DNA from: Fasciola hepatica
Lineage: Eukaryota; Platyhelminthes; Trematoda; Plagiorchiida; Fasciolidae
NCBI GenBank assembly: GCA_948099385.1
Contig: CANUEZ040000156.1
Location: 1,426,001 to 1,490,000, forward strand
Direction: 5' to 3'
DNA length: 64,000 bases
Shown: piece after piece, positions 37,848 to 51,059 of the stretch
How positions within the stretch are numbered: position 1 is the first letter of the stretch
Layout of the letters: every line of letters begins with the position of its first letter
The notes under the pieces: generated by a model
Database searches by the model: none
Seen by the model: only the letters and a program-made list of their open reading frames with translations
What the model was told of the DNA's origin: nothing
Program-made: the position numbers and the translations under genes

Positions 37848-39705
37848 TCTGTTCGTCTCTAAGTTTTTCTTCAAAAGACCAACAATGTGGTGCTTCGCTT
37901 TTTGTGACCACCACTTGCATTCACGTTTATATTCCGTCAAACTGGTCAACAGAATCTACGTAGAAAGATGCTGGTTCAGTGCTCTCATACTATTGGTTCT
38001 TCGTTATCGGATTCAATAAGTCACTCAAAAAACGTGACCTGAGCCTTTCTAAATCACGTTTTACAGTCTCGTTTTGGGGGGGGGGAATATAGTCATTCAG
38101 ATAAAATACTGTTGCACGAAAAACGATACATTATTCAACTGCTTCTCCGCTATGTAGCCGGTCCGACATGAACTTTTGAAACATGAGACGGAAGTGTTCA
38201 GGTCGAAATCGATAAAGTACCAGACAGACAGATTGAAATAACCTAGAACAAACTTGAAATTGTGTACTAAAACATAAGTTGAACAAAGAGGGCCGCAAGT
38301 GTGAAATTTGAGGTGGCTCTCAGTCCCGTATAAAAAGATGAGCACTTAATATAGAGCAGTTATCAGTATTTTCGGAATAATAACAGCAGCAACAGTAAGT
38401 GCGTTCAAAGAATCTCAAAAACTCGCTAGTGCCGTTAGATTCGCTTTTCGAGTTATCGTATTGTTTGTCTTAAAGCCCATCGTATCGAACTTTCATCTTT
38501 CTCGCGTTAGCGGCAGCACTGTAAGCTCAGCGTCCATTCCGATCTTACTTGTACTTGGTGAAAGCTTTTCACTGACCAACTGCTTCTTTCGGGGTCCATT
38601 TACTAGAGTATCTCCTTCACAAATGTTGTGTCTGTTCATAAAAACTGGATGCTGTCCATAGACCGAACTTCATCTGACCTCTCTCTCTTGGTCAGTCAGG
38701 TGTAATTGCATCTTCGGTTTATGAAGGTCATCCTGCGTACTTCATTAGTTCTTTAGTCACACCAGCCCTCGCACAACACCAAAGTGTAACCTCGCCGTCA
38801 TCAAGGAGCACTTTCAACCGGAAGGCGCATTTACAATGACAAATTAAAGTGCACCCTAAAGAGAAAACACCGACTCTCATTAGTACTTCCCTTTTTCCTT
38901 TACGGAGTGGTTGAATCATACTTTAGGCGAGTAACATCGGGCAAAAATGCAAAACTGTATTCTCTGAACTGGTCTTCTACCCATTGTATTATCTATTTCA
39001 ATAATTATCATGCTTCGGGCTTTCAAAAGAAGAGGTGTGACCTACAATAATATTAGTTAAACTGGAAAGCTCACTCATCAGTTTGTACTTGAGTGAGGTC
39101 GACTAACGGAATATCACGATTCAATCCCAAGCAGTCAGCCATCGTGATGACAGCACAGTTTGAACTGTACACAAATGATCATGCTGATTAATAATTCCTT
39201 CAAACCTGCAAACTTTGATTTTACTCCGAATAAGAATATGCACAACAGGTTTAATATTCAACATGGAATCCGCCATCTTTTGTGAACCGTTGTGTTATTA
39301 TTGAGAAACATTTGAGCCAAAGGCCGGTAAAATACTGCGTTTGGTCCTGAATTCTCTGAATCGTTCAGTCGTCATGCAGTACCCAAAAGTTCTTCGAAAA
39401 ACCTCATGGTAACGTCATTCAAATGACTGAGTCCTTCTAGATTTCCAATATTAGCAGTTAGGTGACCTCTATCAAATGATATCCTCGGCTCCTCTTATCA
39501 TCTCCACCTAACAAGCCCGAACAAATACCCGTAAAATTCACATATCCTGAGAAGAAACTTCTCTCAAGTAAGGCGAGGTACTAACAGACCGACTTCAAGC
39601 AAACACAAGATTCCACTGCTTTTCACATCGTATCCGTAATATGAATTGTTCCTATCAGTCAGAATGATGAGAGCACCACAGCTTTTCCACCATCAACAAT
39701 TTTGT
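37848..39705. other. Intergenic; upstream region of the signal-peptide gene
   Basis: A TATA-like element (ggaatataaacg, minus strand, about 37.93 kb) lies about 80 bp upstream of the ATG and could be a core promoter, but nothing else supports it. A run of nine G at about 38.08 kb. No other feature seen. Confidence 0.3.
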
Positions 39706-39775
39706 CAGTTGGTGGTCAAATGGTGATCGTCGTGAATTCTGGACAATGACGATCTGGGTTCAATTCCCTCCACCT
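39706..39775 (+). other. tRNA-like relic (Glu/Asp-like) or SINE head
   Basis: The segment has an A-box-like GGTGGTCAAATGGTGATC, resembling the D arm of eukaryotic tRNA-Glu (GGTGGTC-AGTGGT). A correctly spaced B box, GGGTTCAATTCCC, follows, then CTCCACC. The acceptor and anticodon stems do not pair well, so it is not a functional tRNA gene. It is more likely a tRNA pseudogene or the promoter head of another SINE family. Confidence 0.45.
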
Positions 39776-42625
39776 CCGGGCCAATTTCCCACTTGCCAGG
39801 ATTTTGTTGGCGGCGGACCCTTCCTAAACTATTGCACGTTGTTAGACAACAAATATAAAAAGGAAACTGAAGAGAGTATTTCTATCATATTTGGCGCTCA
39901 TTGTATCCTAGACTGTCTACTTTGGATGGGAACCAAGCTGGACGATATGGTTATATGCCCAAACGATCTTCACAACAAAAACTATGACAGCACGATCACC
40001 GAATTGTGACCCGAACGCAACTGTAGCCATATTGACCGAATACCCAAAAGCTGTTGCAAACCCGATTTAATAGATTCAGCTCCTTTATGTCTATTCATAT
40101 ACTCATCATACGAATCATTAATCCTGTCATTTGTTATCTTATGGGGTCAGAAAGTGGAAAGCTATTAGGCGGTAATCATGACATATGAATAGGAAAAGCA
40201 TGAGTATCTTTGATGGTGGATAAGTTAAAATGTGTTTAGATTACTGTGCGTGCACCGACCGACTTTTCTCATTGCTTGTGTTTGATATTTTAAGTGAAAT
40301 TTTTACAATATTCGACGACAATATCGTAACAAGTAAATGGGAACAAACCTAGGTGAGTTTTGAGGACAAAACCAACAGCAACTAGTGGTTTTCTCCTGAC
40401 ACCTTGGTGTATATTTAGCAAATTATTTCTTTTACAAAAAATGCTAAATATTGATCGGGTAGAAGTGCGGTTCACGCCACGTCGATCAAATCAATGTTGG
40501 CCAATTTATCAAAAAGTAATGCATGTGCGAAGTATCGAACAGAACACAACTTTTGAACTTCTGTTTTGTTCTGTAAAATTTGGTTTGTCCATGACCTAGA
40601 TAAAACGAGACCTATTGTTCTAGAGAATTTGTCTCAACAAAAGTGAGGTAAATCGGAGTCTACGCCGAAATATACTTCTCACACTCCATTGATTCCATCA
40701 GCTTGGAGTTCACAGTCGCAACTTGAATTATAGATAAAACACTATAAAGTATACGATATACAATAGTAAAATTTACTTTCTGTCAGCTATGCAGAGTCAT
40801 CATTTTGAGCACGTTTCTCATCAAAATATACAGTTTTGTAGATTAATAATAAAGTCTTTACTGATAAAATACGAAATTCGACCACCTGTCACTGATTAGC
40901 AAGTGATATTATTAATTAAAATAATATTTGTAAATTATGTCGATAAATTTACTGGTTGATACGGGTAACTCAGATAGTTCTTTTCTTGATCTTCTTATCT
41001 CCCGAATGGCATTTGGGTTCCGTCTTCAGAATTTAAATTCCAACCATCTCGAAAGTAAGACATCAATGGTCATTTCAGTGAGAAAACCAATGAAAGAGAC
41101 GCTCGTATCTTTGAATTCAAGATAAAAAAAAATCTAGAGATTGTGAACAAACCACAAAGCATTGCATAAATCTGAAAATACATCAGTCATGCAAACACCT
41201 CGCCCAAACTTCCTCCTTAGGAATGCTCTGATACAGCTGTGAGAAAGCTCCTAGTTGTCATATAAAAATGAGGGAGAATTTTCGTGAAAGCCCGCACACG
41301 GCTTCATCCGAGGTGATCAAAAGTCGCAGGTTTTAGCTTGTAGTGACGTTGCACATTAACTAGGGATAAACGTTATTCTGCTTGTTGAATTCATGAGTCA
41401 ATAATTCATCAGAGGATTTCTATATTCAGTACTTCTTAGAAACCACCGATTCAGTTTACAACAAAGGTACTCTGCAATATATGAAGTTTTCTGCAGCACT
41501 TTCTCCTGTGCGAACCTTGCTAAAACGTTCATACCATTTCCCTGTCCCTTGTTCTACCTCTATCTACGTAAATAAATTGTCGATAAGAAAGTATCCAAGC
41601 CACTAGAATGCAAATCTACCGACGGGATCTTCAGTTGGTTGCTTAATTTGTGAATCAATAAATCAGTCAAAGCTCAGTCAGCATCCAAACACTCCGGAAA
41701 TTTGAAAAATTGTCTTTTTGCAATCATATCTCACAGACAAACATACATCGACCCTCAATCACTCAGAAATAATGGTACAAATACATTACTATATTCTTAA
41801 AATGACTTCTGACAAGCATGACCAACGACAATAGTGGTGGTACATACTTCCAAAAATTGCAGTATGGTATCTCATACCAGAACACCTGTGTGCATAGCAC
41901 ATCAGATTCTTCACAAAGCTGTACTTTATACCGGTAGATACTCTTCCTAAAATACTGTCACGTTTTCCTCAGGTCACAGATGAAACAGATTTATGGTGCA
42001 AAATGGATAAGGAAAAATCGTATGCCTTCAAAACACTCGTCCACTAGGGAACCTTTACGAGATTAACAAAGGGGTTAGGTGGAAAAGCTGGATGTTCAAT
42101 ACTGTAAGGAAGAGAAAACAGTACGTAAAGTCTGGAATTGAAAATCCAAAACGTATGCCTTTTTCCTTTGCCCTGTCAAGTCGTGTTTATGAAAGTTGGG
42201 TGTAATGAAGATAAACTGTGACGCAAAACCGCCGGTAAGACCCAACTGAAATTATCCTTCAGTTTTCGCAAGAGTGAGACAATTATCAACGAATTTCATC
42301 AGCAAACATTATTTAAGCCCAGTGGTCTGGGCATTGGCTTCAGAAATCATTGTGCAGGTGAGATCTCTGGAAAAGATTGCCGTACTCTTAATTTTAGCTA
42401 ACTGGGAGCATTGTCTCATGCTGATTGAAACGATCACTTCTGGTTCGTGGCTTGAATCACAGACCAGCTTCCTCGTCTACCTGGATTTCAGTGGCACAAG
42501 AAAAAATCTCTGTCCCAGAGATTTGTAATCGATAGACGTTGTGATTATCGCGTGCAAGTTTCCTCATGACTTAATACTAGTTGATAGTAAAATTTATTTA
42601 CGGTCAGCTTGCTTACGTATCTCAG
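39776..42625. other. Intergenic, nothing recognised
   Basis: The 87-codon frame at 39746-40009 starts inside the tRNA-like relic and has no recognised domain. Nothing else could be supported. Confidence 0.4.
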
Positions 42626-42889
42626 GTACACATTAGGCATAGAAACCTGTTTGGAGTTATCGTTGCCGCTTGTTGTCCGCGTAAAATCAGAGTTGGAAAA
42701 AATGACTCAGTGAGAGTAGTCTGTGATTACACTGACGCATGGTCGTTTGAGAGTCTTCTTCAGTTTTGGGGGTTCACCATCTGCCTTTTTTTGATGGGTT
42801 CTTGTTTCTTCGGAAAAATTCTGCTTACGGATTCAATCGAATATTTCGGTACCTTCGTATTTGGATCCGCAACTGAAGCATCTAAATGA
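42626..42889 (+). CDS. Candidate terminal exon with one membrane segment
   Basis: After an acceptor (cttacgtatctcag) the plus strand stays open for 87 codons to a TGA. It reads VHIRHRNLFGVIVAACC, then RVGKNDSVRVVCDYTDAW, then a hydrophobic stretch (FWGFTICLFLMGSCFF) that could span a membrane. Composition is protein-like, but no family and no upstream partner exon were found. Chance is a real alternative. Confidence 0.22.
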   Translation, partial: VHIRHRNLFGVIVAACCPRKIRVGKNDSVRVVCDYTDAWSFESLLQFWGFTICLFLMGSCFFGKILLTDSIEYFGTFVFGSATEASK

Positions 42890-43639
42890 GATTCAACAAA
42901 ATATCTATTTTTCCGCCCTGGTCATTCTCGATTAGAATCTCCAAATCCGTTATTGCTTGTTGGGCCAAAAACGCGAACGAATGTGCATGGTAAAGCAGAA
43001 CTCACAGCACTAGACACAAAATCTTTAACAGAAACATCTTAAAGCGATTCTGGTCATGAGTCACTCGTGATGGAGTTTGCTGTGAAGCATTAACCCCACA
43101 CGCTTTGAAGTGAATAAACAACTTCTCGTCTGTATTGAGCACGATCCTCTCTCTTGGTTCGGTCCGAACAAACTACAACGATTCACCACGAGAGCTCCAC
43201 TATTCCGTTTCTGTCATCCAGTTTTATGAAGGATGTCACCTATGTTTAAATATATACTGCTTCACTTTTCAAAAATAACTCAAAGAACATAGTACTGGAT
43301 AGCAGCAGACTTCTCAGAGATAACAATTACATTCGACTAGGTGTTTTTCAAATAAGAACGTGACTTCAAGCTGCCCTTATTTGACTTTCTGCTCTACAGG
43401 TATCCAAGCGGTAACTCGGAGACACCGTTAACAGAATATCGAACAAAATGGATAGAGTTTTAAAATATAAAGACAGCAATCCAACTTGTCAATTACAGAG
43501 TTATGAGCGAAATTTATTTCATGGAGCTAACGTACCCTGTAGAACAGCTAAAATTCGGAAACAAGAAAGATCCCAACCGTTGTAGGTGTTCTCTACTAAG
43601 GTGTAACCACAAAGTTCCACCATCTGTCGTATTTGGAGC
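42890..43639. other. Intergenic, possibly upstream part of the Penelope relic
   Basis: No motif recognised; the RT part of the Penelope relic that begins near 43.64 kb could lie here in decayed form. Confidence 0.3.
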
Positions 43640-44110
43640 TAAAATAGGTCGAACATGAAGAACCGTTAATCTATCCGCATACGGTCATCTGTAGGTGGGG
43701 CTTCCAATGCTCTCGAAAACTTCCTGAAACCACCGGGCGTTAAAGTTGCACACAAGTTGATCAGTATCCTGAGGGCCACTCTATTCAGTGGCGGAAACCA
43801 CGTAGACGAGCCTGACCAAACGAGTGTAGTTTAAGTGTGTAGTTTACGCCATACCATGCCTGAGTTTTGCAAAAGAATAGTTACATTGGCGAGACAGGCA
43901 AACAGCGAAACATTCACCTGAACGCACTCGCTGATCCCAATTCGCAGACAACCATGGTTCGTGTATAGGAGACACCTTGCGCCATGCGATATATGTGAAT
44001 GTTTGCTGTTCAGATAATTGGCATCATCGCAAATGCGTATCGCCATAACACGAAAGTGATCTAAATAAGACCCTTCCAGCAAAGTCGTGTTACTGAATAC
44101 TAGTCATCCA
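43640..44110 (+). mobile_element. Penelope-like element relic (C-terminal, GIY-YIG)
   Basis: On the plus strand the region reads GASNALENFLKPPGVKVAHK followed by LISILRATLF. This fits the conserved Penelope segment between RT and endonuclease (VSE-L-RILKPLGVKVAHKP---LRS-L). After a frameshift comes VVYAIPCLSF, then NSYIGETGKQRNIHLNAL, the GIY-YIG endonuclease core (VYKIPC...YIGETGRQ). A weak ANAYRHNTKVI follows. Three frames are needed, so it is dead. The reverse transcriptase part was not recognised. It is a different subfamily from the element at 51-56 kb. Confidence 0.75.
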
Positions 44111-47032
44111 TCGTAAGTTAAAAACCAGCTCCACCTCAAGGCGTTCAGTAGCATCCAATTGCATCCAATTTATCATGATGTTTTGAGCTTATTCGCATTC
44201 CGGAAGCTTCAAATGGATTGTGTCTCTATGCACTATCAGACACGAACTATATTTCACACCTGGTCACACATAGCCTACATCAGCGGTGAACAATACATAA
44301 TTCAAATTTGAAGGCTTTCACCAAGTGGTAAATGTCTTTGTGGAAGCGAAACTTGCAAGCCAGAGAGAAAATATTTTTCTTTTGTTACCTTATTTATCCT
44401 GGTAGGAGCGGAAGCAAATATCTCCCTGGGACATTAGTCGCTGCCTAACAGCTACATGTGCACCCCAAAAATCCAAACAATCAGTCCTTCGACGAACAGA
44501 AGTTGGCTCAGATACCCCCATAAAAAAATTCGGATCTTGCCCTACGCGATCCTCCACAGAACACGTTTGTCAGTCAGAAGTACAAAAGTCGCAAAATTTA
44601 GGTACGAATACAAGCACGTTTACTTCAGGCGCCCTCATCTGCCCAATTTCCTGTAAGGAAGCCCAGTGTTTGGTTCAAGCAAACTCTTGAATTTGCCACC
44701 AATTTCATATTGGATGGAACTAGCCTGACCGAATTTGTTTTGAAGAGGAAGAGAAGAATAACGAAATCCTGTCTGGTGGTAAAAGAATGTTCAGCTAGGA
44801 TTACTCAGCTAATCCAGTGAAGCTTACATTCTAAAAACATAGTAACACTAAGCCTCACAACTTAGTCATATGAAACAGAGGATAATGATTCACCAGAGAG
44901 TATCATCTTTAACCTAAGCGAAGACACTAAAATAAAAGAACATACTGGTCAAATAAAAACAGCTAAGATGAAAGTGCTTGAAGAGAATTTAACTACCAAA
45001 ATGTGGTCCGCAGCTCGCGGTTGGGAGAAGAAGACTGGCGGTGTTACGGTGGTCAAATGAATTCCAGTGATTTTCGTAATGCACTTCAATACGATACTAT
45101 TTTTACCACGGTCATTAGAGGAGGTGCATTAGGTCAGCACTCAGGGTGGTCGAGGGAAGTTATGAGAAAGTATAGCTTTCTAATTAAGTCACTGATGTGT
45201 TCATCGTTTAGTAACAGTAGTTCAAATTCTGAAGTAGTTCTTTCTACTCTAGTTTATGCTGGAAGTTTTGTCAGTTTATCAGAACATTTTTCTACTGACC
45301 TATAGTTTGATCTATTCATCGTGAAGGCCTCTGTCGTGTAGCAATATCACAATATGATACTTATTTATCACTTCTGAAGCTGATTCTGTTTAAAAAGCGC
45401 CTTTTCTAAGATGTGGATGAGTAACCTGCGCTTAGGCGCTAGATTACTCCAGTGGGTGCCTTGAAGCCGTAAATAGTTGGAAGGGCCTTGCCGGTTGAAT
45501 CAGTACCGTGGCATTGTTGATGTTTATGTGGATGCTGAATGGTCCCATCGCTTCATGGAGAACAAAACTATTGTACTCAAATGACAGTAATTATATTCGA
45601 GAGAAAAAAAAGACTGATTACAACCTCCGTACCGCACACCGGCGGTAATCGGCTATTTCTCATCTCTTACTGGGCTATCATTTGTTTTCATGAATAGCAG
45701 CTGGAATGTGAATTTTGGTTTCTGGATAGATTTAGATTTCTGAGGACCAACCCAGTATCTTCAGCAGCTACCTTGACAGAATTGCAATAGTTTCAGGATA
45801 TATCTCCATCGTACTGAAGGCACAACGGCACGCAATTAAACCTGAATCGTTGTGCATCCCTCAATCCTGACACGAACACATTAACCGCTCCTACGTTTGC
45901 AGGCTTTCATGGCTACTCCATTCATTTCCCTGTGCTTATTTTCGTTCACGACAACGTGCCACAAAATATTAAATATGACATAGCCTTTCATTCATCCGAA
46001 GGAAATTCCTAAGCTCCAGCTACCTTGCGCTCTTCAGTCACGGCTTTTTCACGCATGATGTGTTTCATCAAGGTAAAAAATGAGACTATTTTGAGAGTCA
46101 CTAGAGACTGTAGCTTCCCCATCGCTTCAACTGAGTTGCTCGTAGAACCCAAGCGAACCCATTCAATAACGAAGTCAGATTGAGAAAAAAAGTGGTCCCC
46201 AACTGTAACCCCGTTGGAATCGTGCGTGAATGAGAAGACCATTTTTACAATCACATGGTGATCCTTCCAAAGGTGAGACAGATAAAAGTGCGTTCCTAGG
46301 CAGTCATGAATTACGGAGTCAAAGAAAAAGGGCAGGGTCGACCGTCCGGAAATTTCTCAAGTTGGACGGGGGCGCGTCACATGATAATGAACAAGGTAAA
46401 TCCGGGAGGCAAGGCCACGATGGCACGCTAAAACAAACAATCGCCGAAGCGTATGTGACAGTGACATGATATGAACCAACCGTGTTATGGGTAAAGGAAG
46501 CTATACCTTTAGTGCCTAAACCAGAGAAACACAGAGAAGCAAAGATACGTCTTCATGCGTTCAGTGGATGCTTCACAGATGATCAATTGCACCGAATTTC
46601 AGAAATTTTATACAACTTATGGACGGGTTAATCATTGAACCATCGTCGGCTGAAGTTGGCTGACTATTTTTAGGATAATTTTGAGACCCCCTGTGAAGAG
46701 TAACCTCATTCCAAGAACCACACGGATCTAGGGCTAATACGGAATAAATCCATTATGATAAACTTAGCTGTATGCATTGTTCATTCACAACTTTTCTGAA
46801 GATGTACGACTGCTAGAGGGTCATTGAAATCAATACGCTAGCTTTTTCATATGAACTTATCTTTCAGCAAGAAAACATCGTACGCCTTGACTTTTGAATA
46901 TTTTTCACCGGATACGTTCAAAGATGGTTTCGCAGGTTTAGACTTCATGGGTTGACGTTTGGATGATAAGGTAAAAAATGCATTGTGAAGGAACCAGTTA
47001 CAATCGAGAATCTGCCAATATACATTATACGT
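44111..47032. other. Intergenic, weak coding-like fragments only
   Basis: A plus-strand frame at 46470-46631 reads EAIPLVPKPEKHREAKIRL and FTDDQLHRISEILYNLW before a stop; it looks protein-like but is only 53 codons. A 100-codon frame at 45003-45305 has no supporting signal. No repeat was recognised. Confidence 0.3.
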
Positions 47033-47090
47033 GCATGCATATGTATATGTTTACATATATTATGTATTTATATGTATATATATGCATATG
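47033..47090. repeat. ATGTATAT-rich simple repeat
   Basis: Imperfect alternating TA/TG sequence. It seeds the open frame at 46985-47293, whose second half follows a very strong acceptor (ttccccgtttttttccag, ending at 47179) and stays open 37 codons to a stop. That half could be a small terminal exon. Confidence 0.8.
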
Positions 47091-47293
47091 GTAGTTTGCC
47101 AATCTTTCCGAGAGAAGCAAATTCCCAACTATTAACTAAAATTTGGAATACATCGCTGATTTCCCCGTTTTTTTCCAGTACGGTGGCTTTTAAAAACATT
47201 GTCTCATTGTATCATCAGTTTAGTTCTCACTTGCTTGGCTTGTCCGACAGATCTAATGTGCATATTGCACTCACAGAACCGCTGACGATATAG

Positions 47294-48577
47294 TGATTCC
47301 CATATATTTGGCAAAGCCAGTCCCTTTTTGGAAAAGCCACGTTAGCATCGATCATTCCTCGGCTAGAGCTATTCAACACCATCGGCCATTCACCGAGCCT
47401 TTACTGCACATTGACCCATCACACTGGTTGGTAAACCGCTTCATGAGCACAATCCAATGGTCTTCATGATGTTTGTCATAAGAGGCCATGTCGGTCGGAT
47501 CGACCAAATCTTCAAAAAAAGACCTCATATACCAACACATGAACTTTTATTCACTGGAGTAGCTTCCATACGTTTCGAGTAAAATTTACGTGCCTAGCAG
47601 ACTTTCAGTCATTCTATGGCCGTCTAAAATTTGGTAAGCACGCTTGATCCCTGGTTCCATCACTACTCTGGCCGTGCAGAGCGTATCCAGGTCAGTTTAA
47701 ACCAAGCCCAGCGTAACGGGAGTAGAGCATCGACTAACAGTGCTAGCCATCAAGCTTTCTTTTTTTTCATTATAGTATAAGGCTCGGCAGACTATGCACT
47801 ATTTCCATGTGAAAATTATGATACTGTAGGTGTTAGATCCAACCCGTTTAAATGTGTAAACGAATAATTGACCACATAACTGGAATCAAAAGTCATTTAA
47901 TAAAGGAGAATAATAAAATCTATCAAGGGTCGCATGAAGCAGTGATGAATCTGATTTGTTTCTGTTTAGTTTAAATACTCCAAAGTATCTCATAACGTTT
48001 TAAATAAAGTCACCTGGATGTAAGATATAGACCCATGAGATTGGTTTGCAATGAGCACATTTTAGCGAGATGCCAAACAACTTTAGGATAACCTTCGCTC
48101 TCTTCAGGGCACAATAGATCATACTGGAAACTCCGTGGTTTGAAAATCAGCTAAACTCACCATCATCATGTAGAATGAAAGAATCCATAATAGGAGGCCA
48201 GTTCTTTCCAAACTGCTCAAAGCCTCCTGCTGGAGGAAGCCAGGATATTTCATAGACCACTTCTGAAGTACAATTATTCAAATTAGCATCATTGATCAAT
48301 TCCATAGAATCGTAAACCGCGTCAGCGGACTGTTTGGTTCGCCGTCTGCTTAGGCAATAGTTGTATCACTATATTCCGTGACACCATCCTGCCCACAGAT
48401 CCAGTTCTGGTCGATTTAATAATGAACACTCAAACTGGTCTATGTGTACTGCTGACCCGGTAAGATCTGAACAATTTTCGCCAAATTTCATCCAGGAATA
48501 AACAACCGCAGACCACGTCTAATACCCTCTGCCTTACACATTTAGTGAGCATCACAATAAGTAACAAATTGACTTAC
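47294..48577. other. Intergenic, nothing recognised
   Basis: No gene, RNA or repeat seen. Further 3' exons of the minus-strand model at 48.6-50.0 kb would lie here. Confidence 0.4.
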
Positions 48578-49980
48578 ATCTAAAAGGCACACATTATCAT
48601 CGGCTTCTGTGAAATCTATTGGGCAAACAGCTTCCGATGGTTGAGCAGCCGCAAGAGTTATTGTGGCAGAAATTGGGGTATAAACATAATGGATGGTGGT
48701 TTTCAGGTAAATGCTCTCGGGTCCGAAAATGGCAATTAACAAATGTGTCCAGGGGAAAATCTTTATCCACAAGTAGTTTTGATCGGTAGATCTAAAATAG
48801 AAACAGACCAAGCTGATTGGTGAGCAACGTGGTAATACGCGTCCTGTACTGCTGGTTGTGATCAGGGAAATTTGACAGAAAAGTCCTGACCTTACATTTG
48901 TTCGTGCTGTGCTATGTAAAATCTGTCGATAAGGAATAACTCTTCGTTGAGGCTCTCGTGACACAAAATATTCAATTTTTCCCTAATCTTTCCATATAAT
49001 GTCTTTCTCAGTAGTATTAGGGACACGAGTAGATCAATTTTTAGATTACAACCTCCATACATCAGTACTTCAAAACTACGGTCTTATAGTTACTTGTACA
49101 AACGTTGATAATGATGCCGATTATTAGCCAATCCGGAGCCCGTCTCTTAAAAATTCTGACATCAAAAACAAAAATAATAACCGAACGAAATTCAGACAAG
49201 GAGAAGCGAAACTGACGGTATCAACTAGGTAAGTGAACTGTGCGTATCACGACCTGCCCAGAAATTCAGTTGTTGTTACATGGACTGGACTTCAATCATT
49301 TCGCCAATATGGATCGGCCATACCTAGTCATTGTTTCCCTGTCCCAAGCCACAGTGACCAACGCATGCTGAAAGAATATACCTGAGGTAATAAGAAACGC
49401 ACATCCAAGCTATCGCTGTTAAATGAGGTTCGCTAAATTCCGTGATATTTTTAATACTGTGAGCAATACTATTTGCCTGCATTCACTGTCGATATTCATT
49501 TATTCCTACCAGGTCTAAGCCATTCTTCGACTCAAACAGGCCAGTATTCTGAGTAGCTCAAACTGGCTGAGTCGAGGCCACCTATATAGAACCTGTGATG
49601 AGAAACCTAATATCATTCAAGTGATAACGATGACTAAGCCTGGCGAAGGTGGCAAACTCAAAATATATCCCAGTACATTTTATCATGTCAGCCTGGTAAA
49701 ATGAATGTTTACGTAGATGCATTATTTCTTTCAAGTAATCCGAATCTGGCATTGTACCATCTAATCCAGATCACATGCCAAGTGTTTACCTGAGCAACAG
49801 ATGTCCTCTGGGATCACATCTGTAATGAAAACAGATATAACAAGAGAAAAAGAGGGCTTTCCCAGTTTACGTCGAAGAAATTGTTGAATTTGGATGAACC
49901 TTTACGGCAAAAATGTTCGTCTTCCGCGTTAGAATCGGTGATGGGGGAAATGTCTTTGGTACATCCTTTGAAGGAGAACT
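48578..49980 (-). CDS. Three phase-compatible candidate exons, unknown product
   Basis: Reading the minus strand, exon a is 49980-49871 (110 nt), ending CGAC|GTAAAC. A 51-nt intron ends gttttcattacag. Exon b is 49819-49790 (30 nt), ending CAG|GTAAAC. An intron of 998 nt ends tgtttctattttag. Exon c is 48791-48578 (214 nt), ending GAT|GTAAGT. All junctions use GT-AG and the frame stays open through all three (118 codons). It reads KTFPPSPILTRKTNIFAVKV, then HPNSTISSTCDPRGHLLLR, STDQNYLWIKIFPWTH, and AAAQPSEAVCPIDFTEADDN. The agreement of phase over three exons is better support than open-frame length. No family was recognised. The start of exon a is uncertain, and upstream and downstream exons are missing. 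Other frames also open across parts of these exons, so the choice is not certain. Confidence 0.42.
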
Positions 49981-51059
49981 CTACCAACGAACTTTGCGTT
50001 CGAATGAGCCGAACAGTCATCTCAGATGCAAACAGAATGATCTGATCTGCCGACCGTGTAATTATTTTCCTATGTTTCTCAAGTAGTGAGTTATTAACCA
50101 GCCAAGATAATCTCGAACTGTTCCAAAGCCACATCGGCTATCACGCGGACAGAGTTTTCGGGCGTTAGACAAACAACAAAGAACAAGGTAAGCGGGCAAT
50201 TCGATTATGATTTATTCGAGCTCATTCGTTTGTGATGTTGAAATGAATACTTCTATCTTGCTTTCATAAGGCCGTACGGAATCCGACACTTTCCTTGATA
50301 GCTGCTTCTGCAATTATAACAAAGCAACAATGTTTGCCAAATTCAATATTGACGGAGCACCTCCATCCTCCTGAAAGCTGAGCCCATCCAGTACAACAGT
50401 TTTAGTTCATTTTGGTTGGATGATTACAGGTAGGTCTTCGGGCCCTGCGGCGATTTTAGTACATAACTTTACCAGGGTATCCTTTTTGTTCTTCACCAGA
50501 ACTGCCCTTAATGAACGCAATGCCACCCATACTAAGTGCTGCTGACACATGCAACTTCTTTAATGGTGCTTGGTTATTTAACTCTTTGATTATTTTAGTT
50601 CTGGCCAACTCGACTCTGAGCATTTAGATCAAATACGATGGATTAAAAAATAAGCACTACGCTCACGTGACCGTAGTACTAAAGTTTACAAATAGTAAAT
50701 AAATGACTTGGCTGTGGTATGCGGCTGTATGTTCAATCTGTGTCACATAGCACAGTGTTTGCATAGCTCTTTTAAGAAATGGAGTGAAACGGAAATTGCT
50801 ACTCTTGAACTCCTCATTTGTTTTACCCAAATTGCTTGAACCTATGATCATCGAAACTCTTCCGCTCGGCGCGAGCTTTTGTAGCCCACGCAGTGAAATG
50901 TCAATTAAAAACAGAAATTCCACTCCAGAATCCTCTATCACTAACAGGCCGTCTAGTACCCAGTTCGCCAGATGAACTCGAATAATTTGAAGCCATTCTT
51001 GGAGATTGTTGCTACCTTTATCGTACAAGCACCCGTTCAACTAAGGGTCAATAATCCAA
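49981..51059. other. Possible upstream exons of the minus-strand model
   Basis: Minus-strand frames of 106 and 125 codons (49814-50134 and 50663-51040) have protein-like composition (for example LQEWLQIIRVHLANWVLDG and SLLEKHRKIITRSADQI). The first conflicts with the frame of exon a, and neither has clear splice signals on both sides. Both remain unproven. Confidence 0.25.

Noticed and set aside
39070..39100. CTGATGAG on the minus strand near 39.08 kb
   Set aside because: It lies in a simple CTCACTC/GAGTGAG hairpin without the GAAA segment or cleavage site.
48542..48964. 140-codon minus-strand open frame taken as a single exon
   Set aside because: It contains a clear acceptor at 48792 and a donor at 48577; the spliced exon 48578-48791 is the better interpretation.
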